From NCBI GenBank assembly GCA_016722025.1, contig JADKGZ010000018.1, positions 1 to 64,000 on the forward strand: a DNA stretch of 64,000 nucleotides. The letters run 5' to 3'. Below the pieces are notes generated by a model. It had not been told where the DNA came from. It ran no database searches and saw only the letters and a program-made list of their open reading frames with translations. Below are positions 32,464 to 41,165 of the stretch, one piece after another. This DNA is from Acidimicrobiaceae bacterium (lineage in GTDB: Bacteria; Actinomycetota; Acidimicrobiia; Acidimicrobiales; Ilumatobacteraceae). The first letter of the stretch is position 1; each line of letters opens with the position of its first letter. The position numbers and the translations under genes are program-made.

Positions 32464-33648
32464 CTACGACCGCGACCGGAGCGCTCCCGAGGCGCGCAGG
32501 TTGGCCACTCCGTCGGGCGTGTAGCCCAACTCGGCGAGCACCTCCTCGCCGTGCTCCCCGATGAGCGCTGCCTGCCGACGCACGCCCGCGGGGGTGCTGT
32601 CGAAGACGACAGGCGACGGGATCACGTGGTAGCTGCCCGCATGCGAGTGCTCGGCGACCGGATACCCGGCCACCAGCTCGTCGAGGTTCACGATCGGACT
32701 GCACGGGATGTCGTGCTCGTCACAGAACTCGAGCCACGAGGCGGTGCTGCGCGTGCGGACGATCTCGGCGACCGCCGCGTACAGCACCTCCACGTTCGCC
32801 GAGCGGCTGGCCCGGTTCTCCAGGACGGGGTCGGCGGCGAGGTCGTCGCGCCCTCCCAGGCGGAACAGGTCGACGTAGTTGTCGCGGCTGTAGGGGAGCA
32901 TGTGGATCCAGCCGTCGGCGGTGCGTTGCGGCCCGCGGTCGGCGGACAGCACCCGTCGGTAGCCGGTGCTGCCCAGCGGCGGCTCCGGAATCGCGTCGGC
33001 GCCGTGCTCGACGAGCATGAAGGCCTGCATCGTGGGCACCATCGGCACCTCCACCCGCTGCCCCTCGCCGGTTCGGTCGCGATGGTGCAGTGCCGCCAGC
33101 ACCGCGTAGACGATCGTGATGCCGCTGACCTTGTCGGCGATGATCGACGGGACGATGCGCGGCTCGCCCCCTTGCTGCTCGTAGAGGTGGGCGACTCCGG
33201 CTGCCGACTGCACCACGTCGTCGTACGCAGGCCGGTCGCCCGCGGCGGAGTCGGTGGGCCAGCCCTGCGCCTGGCAGTAGATGATGTCAGGCTTGCGCGT
33301 GGCGACATCGGGGTAGGCGAGGCGGAGGCGCCCCAGTGGGCCCGGGCGCAGGTTGGTGACGAGGATGTCGCTGTGTTCGGCCAGGCGCAGGCAGGCCTCG
33401 CGGCCGTCGGGGTGCTTGAGATCGAGCGAGATGTTGCGCTTGTTGCGCAGCAGGTTCAACGCGGTGCCGGAGAGCTGCGGGTGTCGGCCCTGCCCCATGA
33501 ACCGGTTGGTGTCGCCGCCGATGTCCTCGACCGTGATCACGTCGGCGCCGAGGTCACCCAGGATCTGCGTGGCCAGCGGCCCCATCACCACGGAGGTGAG
33601 ATCGAGCACGCGCACGTCCGAGAGCGGGCCGCCCGCGGCTGATGTCAT
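32464..33648 (-). CDS. Family III CoA-transferase (CaiB/BaiF)
   Basis: A 394-residue class III CoA-transferase. The N-terminus VRVLDLTSVVMGPLATQILGDLGADVITVED is the classical CaiB start; NKRNISLDLKHPDGREACLRL and the GQRVEVPM region follow. The catalytic Asp would lie in the NKRNISLDLK/PAYDDVVQSAAGVAHL segment. It moves CoA between carboxylic acids; donor and acceptor are unknown. It starts nine bases after the last permease gene of the nucleoside transporter and may be co-transcribed with it, an unusual partnership. Confidence 0.9.
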   Translation of the reverse strand: MTSAAGGPLSDVRVLDLTSVVMGPLATQILGDLGADVITVEDIGGDTNRFMGQGRHPQLSGTALNLLRNKRNISLDLKHPDGREACLRLAEHSDILVTNLRPGPLGRLRLAYPDVATRKPDIIYCQAQGWPTDSAAGDRPAYDDVVQSAAGVAHLYEQQGGEPRIVPSIIADKVSGITIVYAVLAALHHRDRTGEGQRVEVPMVPTMQAFMLVEHGADAIPEPPLGSTGYRRVLSADRGPQRTADGWIHMLPYSRDNYVDLFRLGGRDDLAADPVLENRASRSANVEVLYAAVAEIVRTRSTASWLEFCDEHDIPCSPIVNLDELVAGYPVAEHSHAGSYHVIPSPVVFDSTPAGVRRQAALIGEHGEEVLAELGYTPDGVANLRASGALRSRS

Positions 33649-33657
33649 CTCGGTGCG

Positions 33658-34965
33658 CTAGTGGCTCTCGCCGCTGCGGTACGGCAGGCCGGCATGCGCC
33701 GGTGGGCGCAGGCGTTGGCTGGCAGTGGCCAGCACGATCAAGGTGAGCAGGTAGGGGGCTGCTTTGGTGAGCGGCTCGGGCACCTCGTCGATGGTGAAGT
33801 AGCCGATCAGCAGCACCGCCGCCGCGAGTGCGCCGTTGATGGCCGGAACCACCTTCTTCTGCACCATCGACACGATGGCCGCAAGTGCGCCGACCGATGC
33901 CAGGAAGAGGAACAACTTGGGCAGGCTCTCCGGGCCGACCAGCTGCAGTGCCTCTGCGAAACCGAACAGTGCCGCGCCACCGAGCACCCCGGTGGGGCGC
34001 CAGTTGCCGAAGATGGTGGTGGCCAACCCGACGAAGCCACGGCTCGCGGTTTGACCCTGCTGGTAGTAGTTGGACATCACGATCGACAGGAAGCCGCCAC
34101 CGAGGCCCGCCAGGCCACCGCTGATGGCCAACGCGAGGTAGCGCAGCGGCGTGACCTTCACGCCCAGGGTCTCCGCTGCTGCCGGCGCCTCGCCGGAGGA
34201 CCGCACTCGCAAGCCGAAGCGCGTGCGCCACAGCACCCACGCCGACAGCGGCACCATCAGCAAGGCGATGACGCTGGCCCACGAGACGTTGAACACCAGG
34301 CCGCGCAGCACGCCCGCGATGTCGGGTAGCAGGAAGAACGGCTTCTTCTCCAGCCAGCCGAGCATGTCGGGACTCTTCCACCCACCGATCTGGCCGCCGG
34401 AAAGGAACGGCATGTTGATGCGCGGGATGGCCCCCTTCTGCTGGGGTGACTTGCTGATGCCGCCGCCGGTGTCGGGGGTGTACACCAGCTCGCTCAGGTA
34501 GCGCATCGCTCCGAACGCGAAGAGGTTGATGGCGACACCGGAGATGACGTGGTTGACGTTGAACCGCACCACGGCGAAGGCATGGATGAGGCCCCCGACG
34601 CAGCCGGCGAGCACGGCCAGCAGCAACCCGACCCAAGGGCCGTACTTCCACGCACCCCAGCCGCCGAACCAGGTGCCGAGGATCATCATGCCCTCGATGC
34701 CGATGTTGACAATGCCCACGCGTTCGGCCCACAGGCCCGCCAGACCAGCGAGCAGGATGGGCGTGGTGACCCGCAAGGTGGTGCTCATCGTGCCCGACGA
34801 CGTGAGGTCGTCGCCGTCGGTGATCATGCGAGTGAGCGAGAGCAGCGTGAACAGCACGCCGCCCACCACCATCACTCGTGCGGCCGACGGCTTGGCGAGC
34901 AGCGCCATCCACTTTGAACTCGTCGGTTCAGAAGCCGAGGTGCCGGTGAGCTCGGTGGTGGTCAT
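33658..34965 (-). CDS. Nucleoside ABC transporter permease (second)
   Basis: A 435-residue BPD_transp_2-type permease with about ten membrane helices. Signature stretches are WAERVGIVNIGIEGMMILGTWFG, GLIHAFAVVRFNVNHVISGVAINLFA and RVRSSGEAPAAAETLGVKV, the form found in NupQ/YufQ-type permeases. It pairs with the permease at 34962 and the ATPase at 36137. The ATG overlaps the upstream gene by four bases. A hydrophilic loop with PQQKGAIPRINMPFLSGGQ is longer than usual. Confidence 0.92.
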   Translation of the reverse strand: MTTTELTGTSASEPTSSKWMALLAKPSAARVMVVGGVLFTLLSLTRMITDGDDLTSSGTMSTTLRVTTPILLAGLAGLWAERVGIVNIGIEGMMILGTWFGGWGAWKYGPWVGLLLAVLAGCVGGLIHAFAVVRFNVNHVISGVAINLFAFGAMRYLSELVYTPDTGGGISKSPQQKGAIPRINMPFLSGGQIGGWKSPDMLGWLEKKPFFLLPDIAGVLRGLVFNVSWASVIALLMVPLSAWVLWRTRFGLRVRSSGEAPAAAETLGVKVTPLRYLALAISGGLAGLGGGFLSIVMSNYYQQGQTASRGFVGLATTIFGNWRPTGVLGGAALFGFAEALQLVGPESLPKLFLFLASVGALAAIVSMVQKKVVPAINGALAAAVLLIGYFTIDEVPEPLTKAAPYLLTLIVLATASQRLRPPAHAGLPYRSGESH

Positions 34966-36140
34966 GCCGTCACCGCCACCGGGGCGGCGAGCTGGGCGGC
35001 AGTTCGGTCAGCCGTGCGCTTCGCCATCTTCCGGTTCACCACTTCGTTCACGATCACGACTGTGATCAAGATGATGGCCTTGATGACCAGGATGATCGAC
35101 TGCGGGATCTTGGCGATCTGCAGCGGCCCGGCCGTGGCATCGAGGAAACCCCACAGCAGCGCCGAGATGATGATGCCCGCTGGGTGGTTGCGGCCCAGGA
35201 GTGCCACCGCGATGCCGTTGAAGCCGTAGCCGTCGGGTCGGGTGGGGCCATAGGAGTGAGTGGTGCCCAGCAGCGCTGGCAAGCCCGCCAAACCGGCCAC
35301 GCCGCCGGAGAGCAGCATGGCGGTGAGGATCATCCGGTTCGAGCTGATGCCGGCGGTGCGAGCGGCCACCGCGTTGCCGCCGGACGCTCGCAGACGGAAC
35401 CCGAACTGGCTCTTGTAGATCAGCAGCCAGAACGCGACCACGACCAGCAGGGCAATCAGCACGAACGATGTGACGTCGGTGCTCACCGACCCGCCGCCGT
35501 CGGTCTTGGACGTGACGGTGAACAGCGTCGGCATCCATGCGGACGTGGGCAGCGGCTTCGTACGCACGTCGAGGTTGCCCGGGTTCTCGTAGCGGAAGAA
35601 GTCGTTGAACAGCCAGTCGATCAAGGCCAGCGCGATCGAGTTGAGCATGATCGTCGCGATCACCTCGTTGACGCCTCGCTTCACTCGCAGCAACCCTGCG
35701 ATGCCGGCCCAGATGGCGCCGGCGATGATGCCGATCAGGAGACAGAAGGTGACGTGCAGCACCGGTGGCAGCTCGACGTAGGCGCCGGCCACTCCTGCCC
35801 AGAACATGCCCATCAGGAACTGACCTTCGACACCGATGTTGAAGAGGTTCATCTTGAACCCGATGGCCACTGCCACGGCGGCGATGATCAGCGGGGTTGC
35901 GCGCTGCACGGCCTCGGCCAGCTTGTACGGCTGTGTGCCGCTGCTCACCATCTTGGAGAACGCTTCGACCGGGTCCTTGCCGGTGACCAGCAGCACCAGG
36001 CCGCCGATCAGCATGGCCAGCACCACTGCGGCAGCAGAGCTGGCAAGGGTGACCAGCACGGATTGGCCGCTGCGAGGACGACCGATGCGGCTGAAGAAGC
36101 CGGCCATCCCTTCGGCCGACGTGGAGACGGGTGTGTTCAC
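34962..36140 (-). CDS. Nucleoside ABC transporter permease (first)
   Basis: A 392-residue BPD_transp_2-type permease with GFKMNLFNIGVEGQFLMGMFWAG, LLRVKRGVNEVIATIMLNSIALAL and RLRASGGNAVAARTAGISSNRM, typical of NupP/YufP. A long extracytoplasmic loop follows IALALIDWLFNDFFRYENPG. The GTG start 36140 overlaps the ATPase stop (GTGA), and the 3' end overlaps the next permease, so ATPase and both permeases are translationally coupled. Confidence 0.92.
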   Translation of the reverse strand: MNTPVSTSAEGMAGFFSRIGRPRSGQSVLVTLASSAAAVVLAMLIGGLVLLVTGKDPVEAFSKMVSSGTQPYKLAEAVQRATPLIIAAVAVAIGFKMNLFNIGVEGQFLMGMFWAGVAGAYVELPPVLHVTFCLLIGIIAGAIWAGIAGLLRVKRGVNEVIATIMLNSIALALIDWLFNDFFRYENPGNLDVRTKPLPTSAWMPTLFTVTSKTDGGGSVSTDVTSFVLIALLVVVAFWLLIYKSQFGFRLRASGGNAVAARTAGISSNRMILTAMLLSGGVAGLAGLPALLGTTHSYGPTRPDGYGFNGIAVALLGRNHPAGIIISALLWGFLDATAGPLQIAKIPQSIILVIKAIILITVVIVNEVVNRKMAKRTADRTAAQLAAPVAVTA

Positions 36141-37669
36141 GATGCCACCTCCTGGAGGCCACCGGTCATGTACGTGCCGAGCAGCTCAGGGGTTGCGTCG
36201 CCCGGGGTGAGGCGAGCATTGATGCGCCCGTCGAACATCACCACGATGTTGTCGGAGAGGCCGATCAGCTCCTCCAGGTCGGCGGAGATGAGCAGCACCG
36301 CCAGGCCTTGGTCGCGGGCAACGCGGAGCTTGTCCCAGATGGCGGCTTGCGCGCCGATGTCGACGCCCCGAGTCGGGTGAGCGGCGATCAGCACCTGCGG
36401 GTCGCTGGACAGCTCGCGACCGACGAGCAGCTTCTGCTGGTTGCCGCCGGAGAGCGCATAGGCAGGCACGACCTCGCTGGGAGTGCGGACATCGAACTGC
36501 TCGATGATGTCGCGGCAATCGGCCCGAGTGGCGGCGCCGTCGATGAACGGACCCTTGAGGAACTCAGGATTCGCGTCGCGACCGAGCAGCGTGTTCTCCC
36601 AGAGCGGGAACTCGAGCAGCAAGCCTTCGCGATGGCGGTCGAACGGGATGTAGGACAGCCCGTTCACCAGTCGGTCGTGCGCGCTGGCGCCGGTGACGTC
36701 GGCGCCGCCGATGTGGACCGACCCGGCGCTGGGCTTCACCTGACCGAGGATGGCTTCACAGAGCTCGAACTGGCCGTTGCCCTCCACGCCGGCGACACCG
36801 AGCACCTCGCCGCGTCGGATGACGAACGAGACGTCGTCGACCAGCGGCTTGTGGCCTGGGCCGGTGACCGTGAGCGACTTCACCTCCAGTTGCACCTCCG
36901 TGCCCACCTCAGTGGTGCGGCCGTGCGGTGACGGCAGCTCGCTGCCCACCATCAGCTCGGCCAGCTGACCACGAGTGACGTCGGCCGGCTTCACTTCGGC
37001 GACCGTCGTGCCGGCACGGATGACGGTGATGTCGTCGGAGACGGTGAGCACTTCGTCGAGCTTGTGGGAGATGAAGATGATCGTGGCGCCGTCGGCCACC
37101 AGTCGGTGCAGGTTGCCGAACAGCTCTTCCACTTCCTGAGGCACCAGCACCGCAGTGGGCTCGTCGAGGATGAGGATCTTGGCGCCCCGGAACAGCACCT
37201 TGAGGATCTCCACTCGTTGGCGCTGGCCGACCCCGAGGTCGGACACGGTTGCTTCGAGATCGACGTGGGTGCCGGACTGCGCCATGATGGCCTGCAGCGT
37301 GCGCCGGGCGTCGTCGTACTTGATGACACCGCCCGCCACCGGCTCGGCCCCGAGCACGATGTTCTCCAAGACGGTGAGGTTGTCGGCGAGCATGAAGTGC
37401 TGGTGCACCATGCCGATGCCGGCAGCGATCGCATCGCTCGGCGAGCGAAAGGTGATCGGCTGATCGAAGACCGAGATGGTGCCGGCCTCGGGCTGGTGCA
37501 TGCCGTACAGGGTCTTCATCAACGTCGACTTGCCGGCGCCGTTCTCGCCCACGATTGCGTGGATGGTGCGCGCCCGAACGTTGAGGTTGACGTCGTGGTT
37601 GGCGATCACACCGGGGAATCGCTTCTCGATCCCCGCGAGCTGCACCGCCAGCGTCTCGTTGCCCATCAT
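36137..37669 (-). CDS. Nucleoside ABC transporter ATP-binding protein (tandem ATPase)
   Basis: A 510-residue protein with two ABC ATPase domains, as in NupO/YufO and sugar ABC systems. Domain 1 has Walker A GENGAGKST, the signature LGVGQRQRVEI and Walker B LILDEPT, all competent. Domain 2 has a degenerate Walker A (GVEGNGQ), signature LSGGNQQK and an altered Walker B (VLIAAHPT), as expected for the non-catalytic half. The start is at the tandem ATGs 37669/37666 after GAGGGGG. It energises import of nucleosides with the two permeases and the BMP lipoprotein upstream. Confidence 0.95.
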   Translation of the reverse strand: MMGNETLAVQLAGIEKRFPGVIANHDVNLNVRARTIHAIVGENGAGKSTLMKTLYGMHQPEAGTISVFDQPITFRSPSDAIAAGIGMVHQHFMLADNLTVLENIVLGAEPVAGGVIKYDDARRTLQAIMAQSGTHVDLEATVSDLGVGQRQRVEILKVLFRGAKILILDEPTAVLVPQEVEELFGNLHRLVADGATIIFISHKLDEVLTVSDDITVIRAGTTVAEVKPADVTRGQLAELMVGSELPSPHGRTTEVGTEVQLEVKSLTVTGPGHKPLVDDVSFVIRRGEVLGVAGVEGNGQFELCEAILGQVKPSAGSVHIGGADVTGASAHDRLVNGLSYIPFDRHREGLLLEFPLWENTLLGRDANPEFLKGPFIDGAATRADCRDIIEQFDVRTPSEVVPAYALSGGNQQKLLVGRELSSDPQVLIAAHPTRGVDIGAQAAIWDKLRVARDQGLAVLLISADLEELIGLSDNIVVMFDGRINARLTPGDATPELLGTYMTGGLQEVAS

Positions 37670-37705
37670 CCCCCTCGTACGTTTCGTTCAGGTGCCGTTA
37701 TAGCA

Positions 37706-37735
37706 GAGAGCCCGGGGGCGCACCCCCGGGCTCTC
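37706..37735 (-). terminator. 13-bp GC hairpin between binding-protein and ATPase genes
   Basis: GAGAGCCCGGGGG (37706-37718) pairs perfectly with CCCCCGGGCTCTC (37723-37735) around CGCA. It lies 32 bases after the stop of the binding-protein gene and 37 bases before the ATPase start on the same strand. No T-run follows on the minus strand. It likely attenuates read-through or protects the 3' end of the binding-protein mRNA, giving more binding protein than transporter. Confidence 0.7.
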
Positions 37736-37766
37736 GACTTGCTAATGGTGACTGATCTGTGTCAGA

Positions 37767-38846
37767 TCAGGGTGCGGTCGGAACCACGATCGTGCCGGCA
37801 ACGATGTCGGCCTTGATCTGCTCCAACTGATCCTTCACGTCGTCGAGGTAGCCACCCGAGGTGGAGTAGCCCACGCCGTCGACCTTGAGGTCGTAGGTGG
37901 CGAAGCCACCGGCGAGGGTGCCGTCCTGAGCGGCCTTGACGGTCTCGAACACGGCGACGTCGACGCGCTTGAGCATCGAGGTGAGGATGTGTGCCTGCTG
38001 CTCGGGAGTGGCGGTGGCCCACTGGTCACTGTCCACGCCGATGGCCCACTTGCCGCTCTCGACAGCGGCGGCGATGGTGCCGTTACCAGAACCACCAGCG
38101 GCCGTGTAGACCACGTCGGCGCCATCGGCGTACCAGCCGTTGGCGATCTCCTTGGCCTTGTCGGGCGAGTTCCAGGCGTTGTTGTCGCCGGCAGCACCGA
38201 GGTACTGCACGTTGACCACGATGTCGGGGTTGATGTACTTCGCCCCGGCCGTGTAACCAGCCTCGAACTTCTTGATGAGGTCGATCTCCTGGCCGCCGAT
38301 GAAGCCGATGATGCCGCTCTCGCTCTTCAGTGCCGCGGCGGCACCGACGAGGAACGAACCTTCGTGCTCGGCGAAGCCGAGGAAGAGGACGTTGGGGGTG
38401 GCGTTCTCGTAGAAGCCGTCGACGTTGGCGTAGATGGTGCCGGGGTTGGCGGCAGCGACTTCCGCAAGGCCTTCACCGAAGGCGAAACCGACCGCGATGA
38501 TCGGGTTGTTGCCGTTGGCAGTGAGGGTCTCGAGGTTGGGCTTGCGGTCTTCCGCAGTGGTGGCTTCGAGCTCGTCGACGGTGACGCCGAGCTCGGAGGT
38601 GGCCAGGTCGGCGCCGGCAGCTGCCGAGTCGTTGAACGTGCCGTCGCCACGGCCACCGGTGTCGAATGCCAGACCGACCTTGATGTCAGTGGCAGGTGCG
38701 GTGGTGTCGCCGGTCGTTTCGCCCGGTGCAGTCGTGTCGGCGGGTGCCTTCGTGTCGCTGCTCTCGGAATCGGAGCCGCATGATGCAGCCACGAGACCAA
38801 ACGCCGCAACGAGGGCAATAGCAGCGAAATGCTTGCTCTTGCGCAT
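37767..38846 (-). CDS. BMP-family nucleoside-binding lipoprotein
   Basis: A 359-residue Bmp/PnrA-type substrate-binding lipoprotein. The start is ATG 38846 (GGGGGAGA upstream), giving lipobox LVAASC (Cys23) and a Thr/Asp/Ala-rich spacer. The Bmp domain begins KVGLAFDTGGRGDGTFNDSAAAG, the hallmark purine-nucleoside-binding segment, with IGFIGGQEIDLIKKFEAGYTAGAK and VVYTAAGGSGNGTIAA later. It captures nucleosides outside the membrane and delivers them to the ABC permeases encoded downstream. Confidence 0.94.
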   Translation of the reverse strand: MRKSKHFAAIALVAAFGLVAASCGSDSESSDTKAPADTTAPGETTGDTTAPATDIKVGLAFDTGGRGDGTFNDSAAAGADLATSELGVTVDELEATTAEDRKPNLETLTANGNNPIIAVGFAFGEGLAEVAAANPGTIYANVDGFYENATPNVLFLGFAEHEGSFLVGAAAALKSESGIIGFIGGQEIDLIKKFEAGYTAGAKYINPDIVVNVQYLGAAGDNNAWNSPDKAKEIANGWYADGADVVYTAAGGSGNGTIAAAVESGKWAIGVDSDQWATATPEQQAHILTSMLKRVDVAVFETVKAAQDGTLAGGFATYDLKVDGVGYSTSGGYLDDVKDQLEQIKADIVAGTIVVPTAP

Positions 38847-38967
38847 GTTGTCTCCCCCTTGGAGTGTTGGAGTTGGTGGATGAACTATCCGCTCCAAAGC
38901 GTAGCCGTGATGGAGGCTCGTGCTCCATTGCCTGCGGGATCGTTCTCCTGCTCGTAACCTTGTCCCG

Positions 38968-39934
38968 ATGTCGATGTCACAGGGGCACCGAGCCGCCCCG
39001 GCGGGCCGCGGGCGGGCGAGCCAGCGCACCTACATGGTGCGCCGCCTTGTCGCCCTCGCGTTCGTGGTCGCGCTGGGTTGGGGTCTCGTCAGCGTCATCG
39101 CCACCGTCTTCGGCGACGGCGACCCGCAGCAGGCGGCGGCTGTGCAGCCCACCATCATCACGGTGGTCAACGACGGTCAACCCACCACGGTGCCGGTCAT
39201 CACCTCGCCGCCCACGGTCGTCACGGAACCGCCGGTGAAGGGAGCGCACGGTGCCGTCGGCGGAGAACCCCGCCGAACTGCTCATCCTCGGCGACTCCGA
39301 CGCGGGCAGCTTCGGCCCGTACCTGCAGACCCTGCTCGACGCCACCGGCATGGTCACCACCGCGCTCGACTACAAGACATCGTCCGGTCTGGCTCGTCCC
39401 GACTTCTTCGATTGGCCGTCATACATGCGCCAGATCGTGCCGGCGGCCAACCCCGACATCGTCGTGGTCACGTTCGGCGGCAACGATGCGCAGGGTCTGC
39501 GCAACCTCGACAAGTCGTGGGCGGTGAACCACGAGCCGGCATCGGGCGTCGACGACGCCGACTGGCGAACCGAGTACGGCGCCCGCGTCGGTGCAGCCAT
39601 GGACTACCTCAGCGACGGGAACCGCACGCTGATCTGGGTGGGCATCCCCAATGACGACAACCCCGACGTGACCGCACGTATGAAGGTGCAGGACGAAGTG
39701 GTGCGCGCGGAGGTGGCGAAGCGTCCGAACGTGGTGTTCGTCGACACCTGGGCGCGCTTCAGCGGTCGCAACGTGGGCTGGGCCGAGTTCGTGGTCGATC
39801 CGCGCGACGGCGAGGGCAAGGACGTGCGCGCCGACGACGGGTTCCACCTCAACCAGACCGGCGCCGAGATCCTGGCCATCGACATCGCTGCCGCCGTCAC
39901 CGCCGACCTCCGGGCCCGCGGCGCCACCATCTGA
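38968..39934 (+). CDS. Membrane-anchored SGNH hydrolase-like protein (DUF459), frameshifted
   Basis: The N-terminal frame (ATG 38968) gives a basic stretch, one membrane helix (LVALAFVVALGWGLVSVIATVF) and a Thr/Pro/Val linker. After about 39243-39252 the frame changes and the SGNH domain follows: ELLILGDSDAGSFGPYLQ (block I), VVVTFGGNDAQGL (block III) and DDGFHLNQTGAEIL (block V, Asp/His). Removing one base gives 321 residues. DUF459 proteins are extracytoplasmic acyl-modifying or esterase-like enzymes of cell-envelope glycans. It is divergent from the binding-protein gene. Confidence 0.82.
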
Positions 39935-40005
39935 GCCAGTCACCCGCCAGCGTCACCCGCTCTCGCTCACCGCCCGCGGCCCGCCGCCGCGGTTCGTACA
40001 GGTCA

Positions 40006-40073
40006 TTGCGTGCGCAACTGGGGAGCACCGGAAGCCTACGTAGCGAACCGGGGAGACCCATTTGCGTCTGCAA
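40006..40073 (+). repeat. 68-bp hairpin-ended repeat, left copy
   Basis: This 68-base unit is about 78% identical, same orientation and same length, to 40965-41032. Its ends are imperfect inverted repeats (TTGCGTGCGCAAC and TTTGCGTCTGCAA, 9 of 13 pair). The most conserved core is GGAAGCCTACGTAGCGA. The two copies flank the nuclease-like gene at 40153. Confidence 0.8.
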
Positions 40074-40152
40074 CTACACGGGGCCGGCGGTCGAGTCGTG
40101 ATGTCACTGTGCTGTGAGGAGGGCTGTGAGTCGGCTGCGTTGGATGGACGCA

Positions 40153-40961
40153 TGAGCACCACCACACGCGGCATCCGAATCCAAGGCGACCCTCCGCTTG
40201 CGTTCCTGCGCAAGTTGCAGCAACTGGAAGCCCTGGTGGCGTCGATCGGCCAGGCCTGCTGGGTGTCAGGCCCAACGGCCGCGGCCATCCTCGGCCTCGA
40301 CGGCTTCACCCTGAAGCCGCCCTTTCATGTCACCGTGCCCCGTGCCCGTCGTGTGCATCGCCACCAGCACCTCGTGCATCGCGCTCGATCGATCACTCGG
40401 CTCGACACCACCATGGCGATGGGCATGCCTTGCTTGTCGGCCACCCGATTGCTCATCGAGCTGGCAGCGAGCGAGTCGCCGAGGCGACTCACGGTCGCGC
40501 TCGACAGCGCGCTTCGCGACGGTCTCACGAGCGAGGACTTCCTCCATCGACGGTTGATCGAGCTGCGCGGTCGGGGTCGCTCGGGCATCGATCGACTGCT
40601 GGCGGTCATCGCCGGCAGCGAGCTCGGCCGCGGCGGTCACTCGTACCTGGAACGGACGTTCCTGGAGCTGATGGACGAGCTGGGGTTCGAGCACCCGGCC
40701 ACCCAGCAGGTGCTGGCCCAGCGCAAGAAGAGGTTGGTGAGGGTGGATTGTCACTTCCCTGGCACCAATGTCGTGGTCGAGTTGCTCGGTTACCAGTTCC
40801 ATCGCACTCCGATGCAGATGCAGGAAGACGCCGAACGGGTGAACCGGCTCCAGCTCGATGGCTACGTCGTGATGCAGTTCACCTACACCGATGTGGTGAC
40901 TCGTTCGACGGTGATGCGGGAAACCCTCGCCGAGGCCTTGCGACGGTCCGACGTGCAATGA
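40153..40961 (+). CDS. AbiEi/DUF559-type protein with PD-(D/E)XK-like nuclease domain
   Basis: A 269-residue protein of the actinobacterial family that joins an AbiEi-like region (SGPTAAAILGLDGF, HVTVPRARRVHRHQHLVHRA, CLSATRLLIELAAS) to a C-terminal Vsr/DUF559-like domain: ERTFLELMDELG, RVDCHFPGTNVVVELLGYQFH and GYVVMQFTYTDVV. The Asp and Glu in VDC...VVELLG fit a PD-(D/E)XK active site. The N-terminal winged-helix region usual in the family is absent or very short. The start is ATG 40153; ATG 40101 is an alternative. The gene is bracketed by two 68-bp repeats, suggesting a mobile or co-inherited unit. DNA target and role unknown. Confidence 0.75.
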
Positions 40962-40964
40962 ACC

Positions 40965-41032
40965 TTGTGCCCGCAACTGGGGAGCCGCGGAAGCCTACGT
41001 GGCGATCTGGGGAGGCCCGGTTGCGAGCACAA
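40965..41032 (+). repeat. 68-bp hairpin-ended repeat, right copy
   Basis: This unit begins four bases after the stop of the nuclease-like gene. Its ends TTGTGCCCGCAAC and GTTGCGAGCACAA are inverted repeats matching at 12 of 13 positions, so it can form a large stem-loop. The core GGAAGCCTACGTGGCGA matches the left copy at 40006 with one change. Confidence 0.82.
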
Positions 41033-41041
41033 CCATCTCCT

Positions 41042-41156
41042 GAAGGCCGGGGGCGATGCGGCTGGGTCGACGAAGGGCCGGGGACGATGCGGCCGGGTCG
41101 ACGAAGGGCCGGGGCCGATGCGGCCGGGTCGACGAAGGGCCGGGGACGATGCGGCC
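41042..41156 (+). repeat. 31-bp tandem repeat, about 3.7 copies
   Basis: Three consecutive 31-base units (41064-41094, 41095-41125, 41126-41156), differing at a single base, follow a 22-base partial unit (41042-41063). Each contains GTCGAC and GGCC. The array fills the space between the nuclease-like gene with its repeat and the 3' end of the convergent enoyl-CoA hydratase gene. Confidence 0.9.
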
Positions 41157-41165
41157 GCGCGGGCG

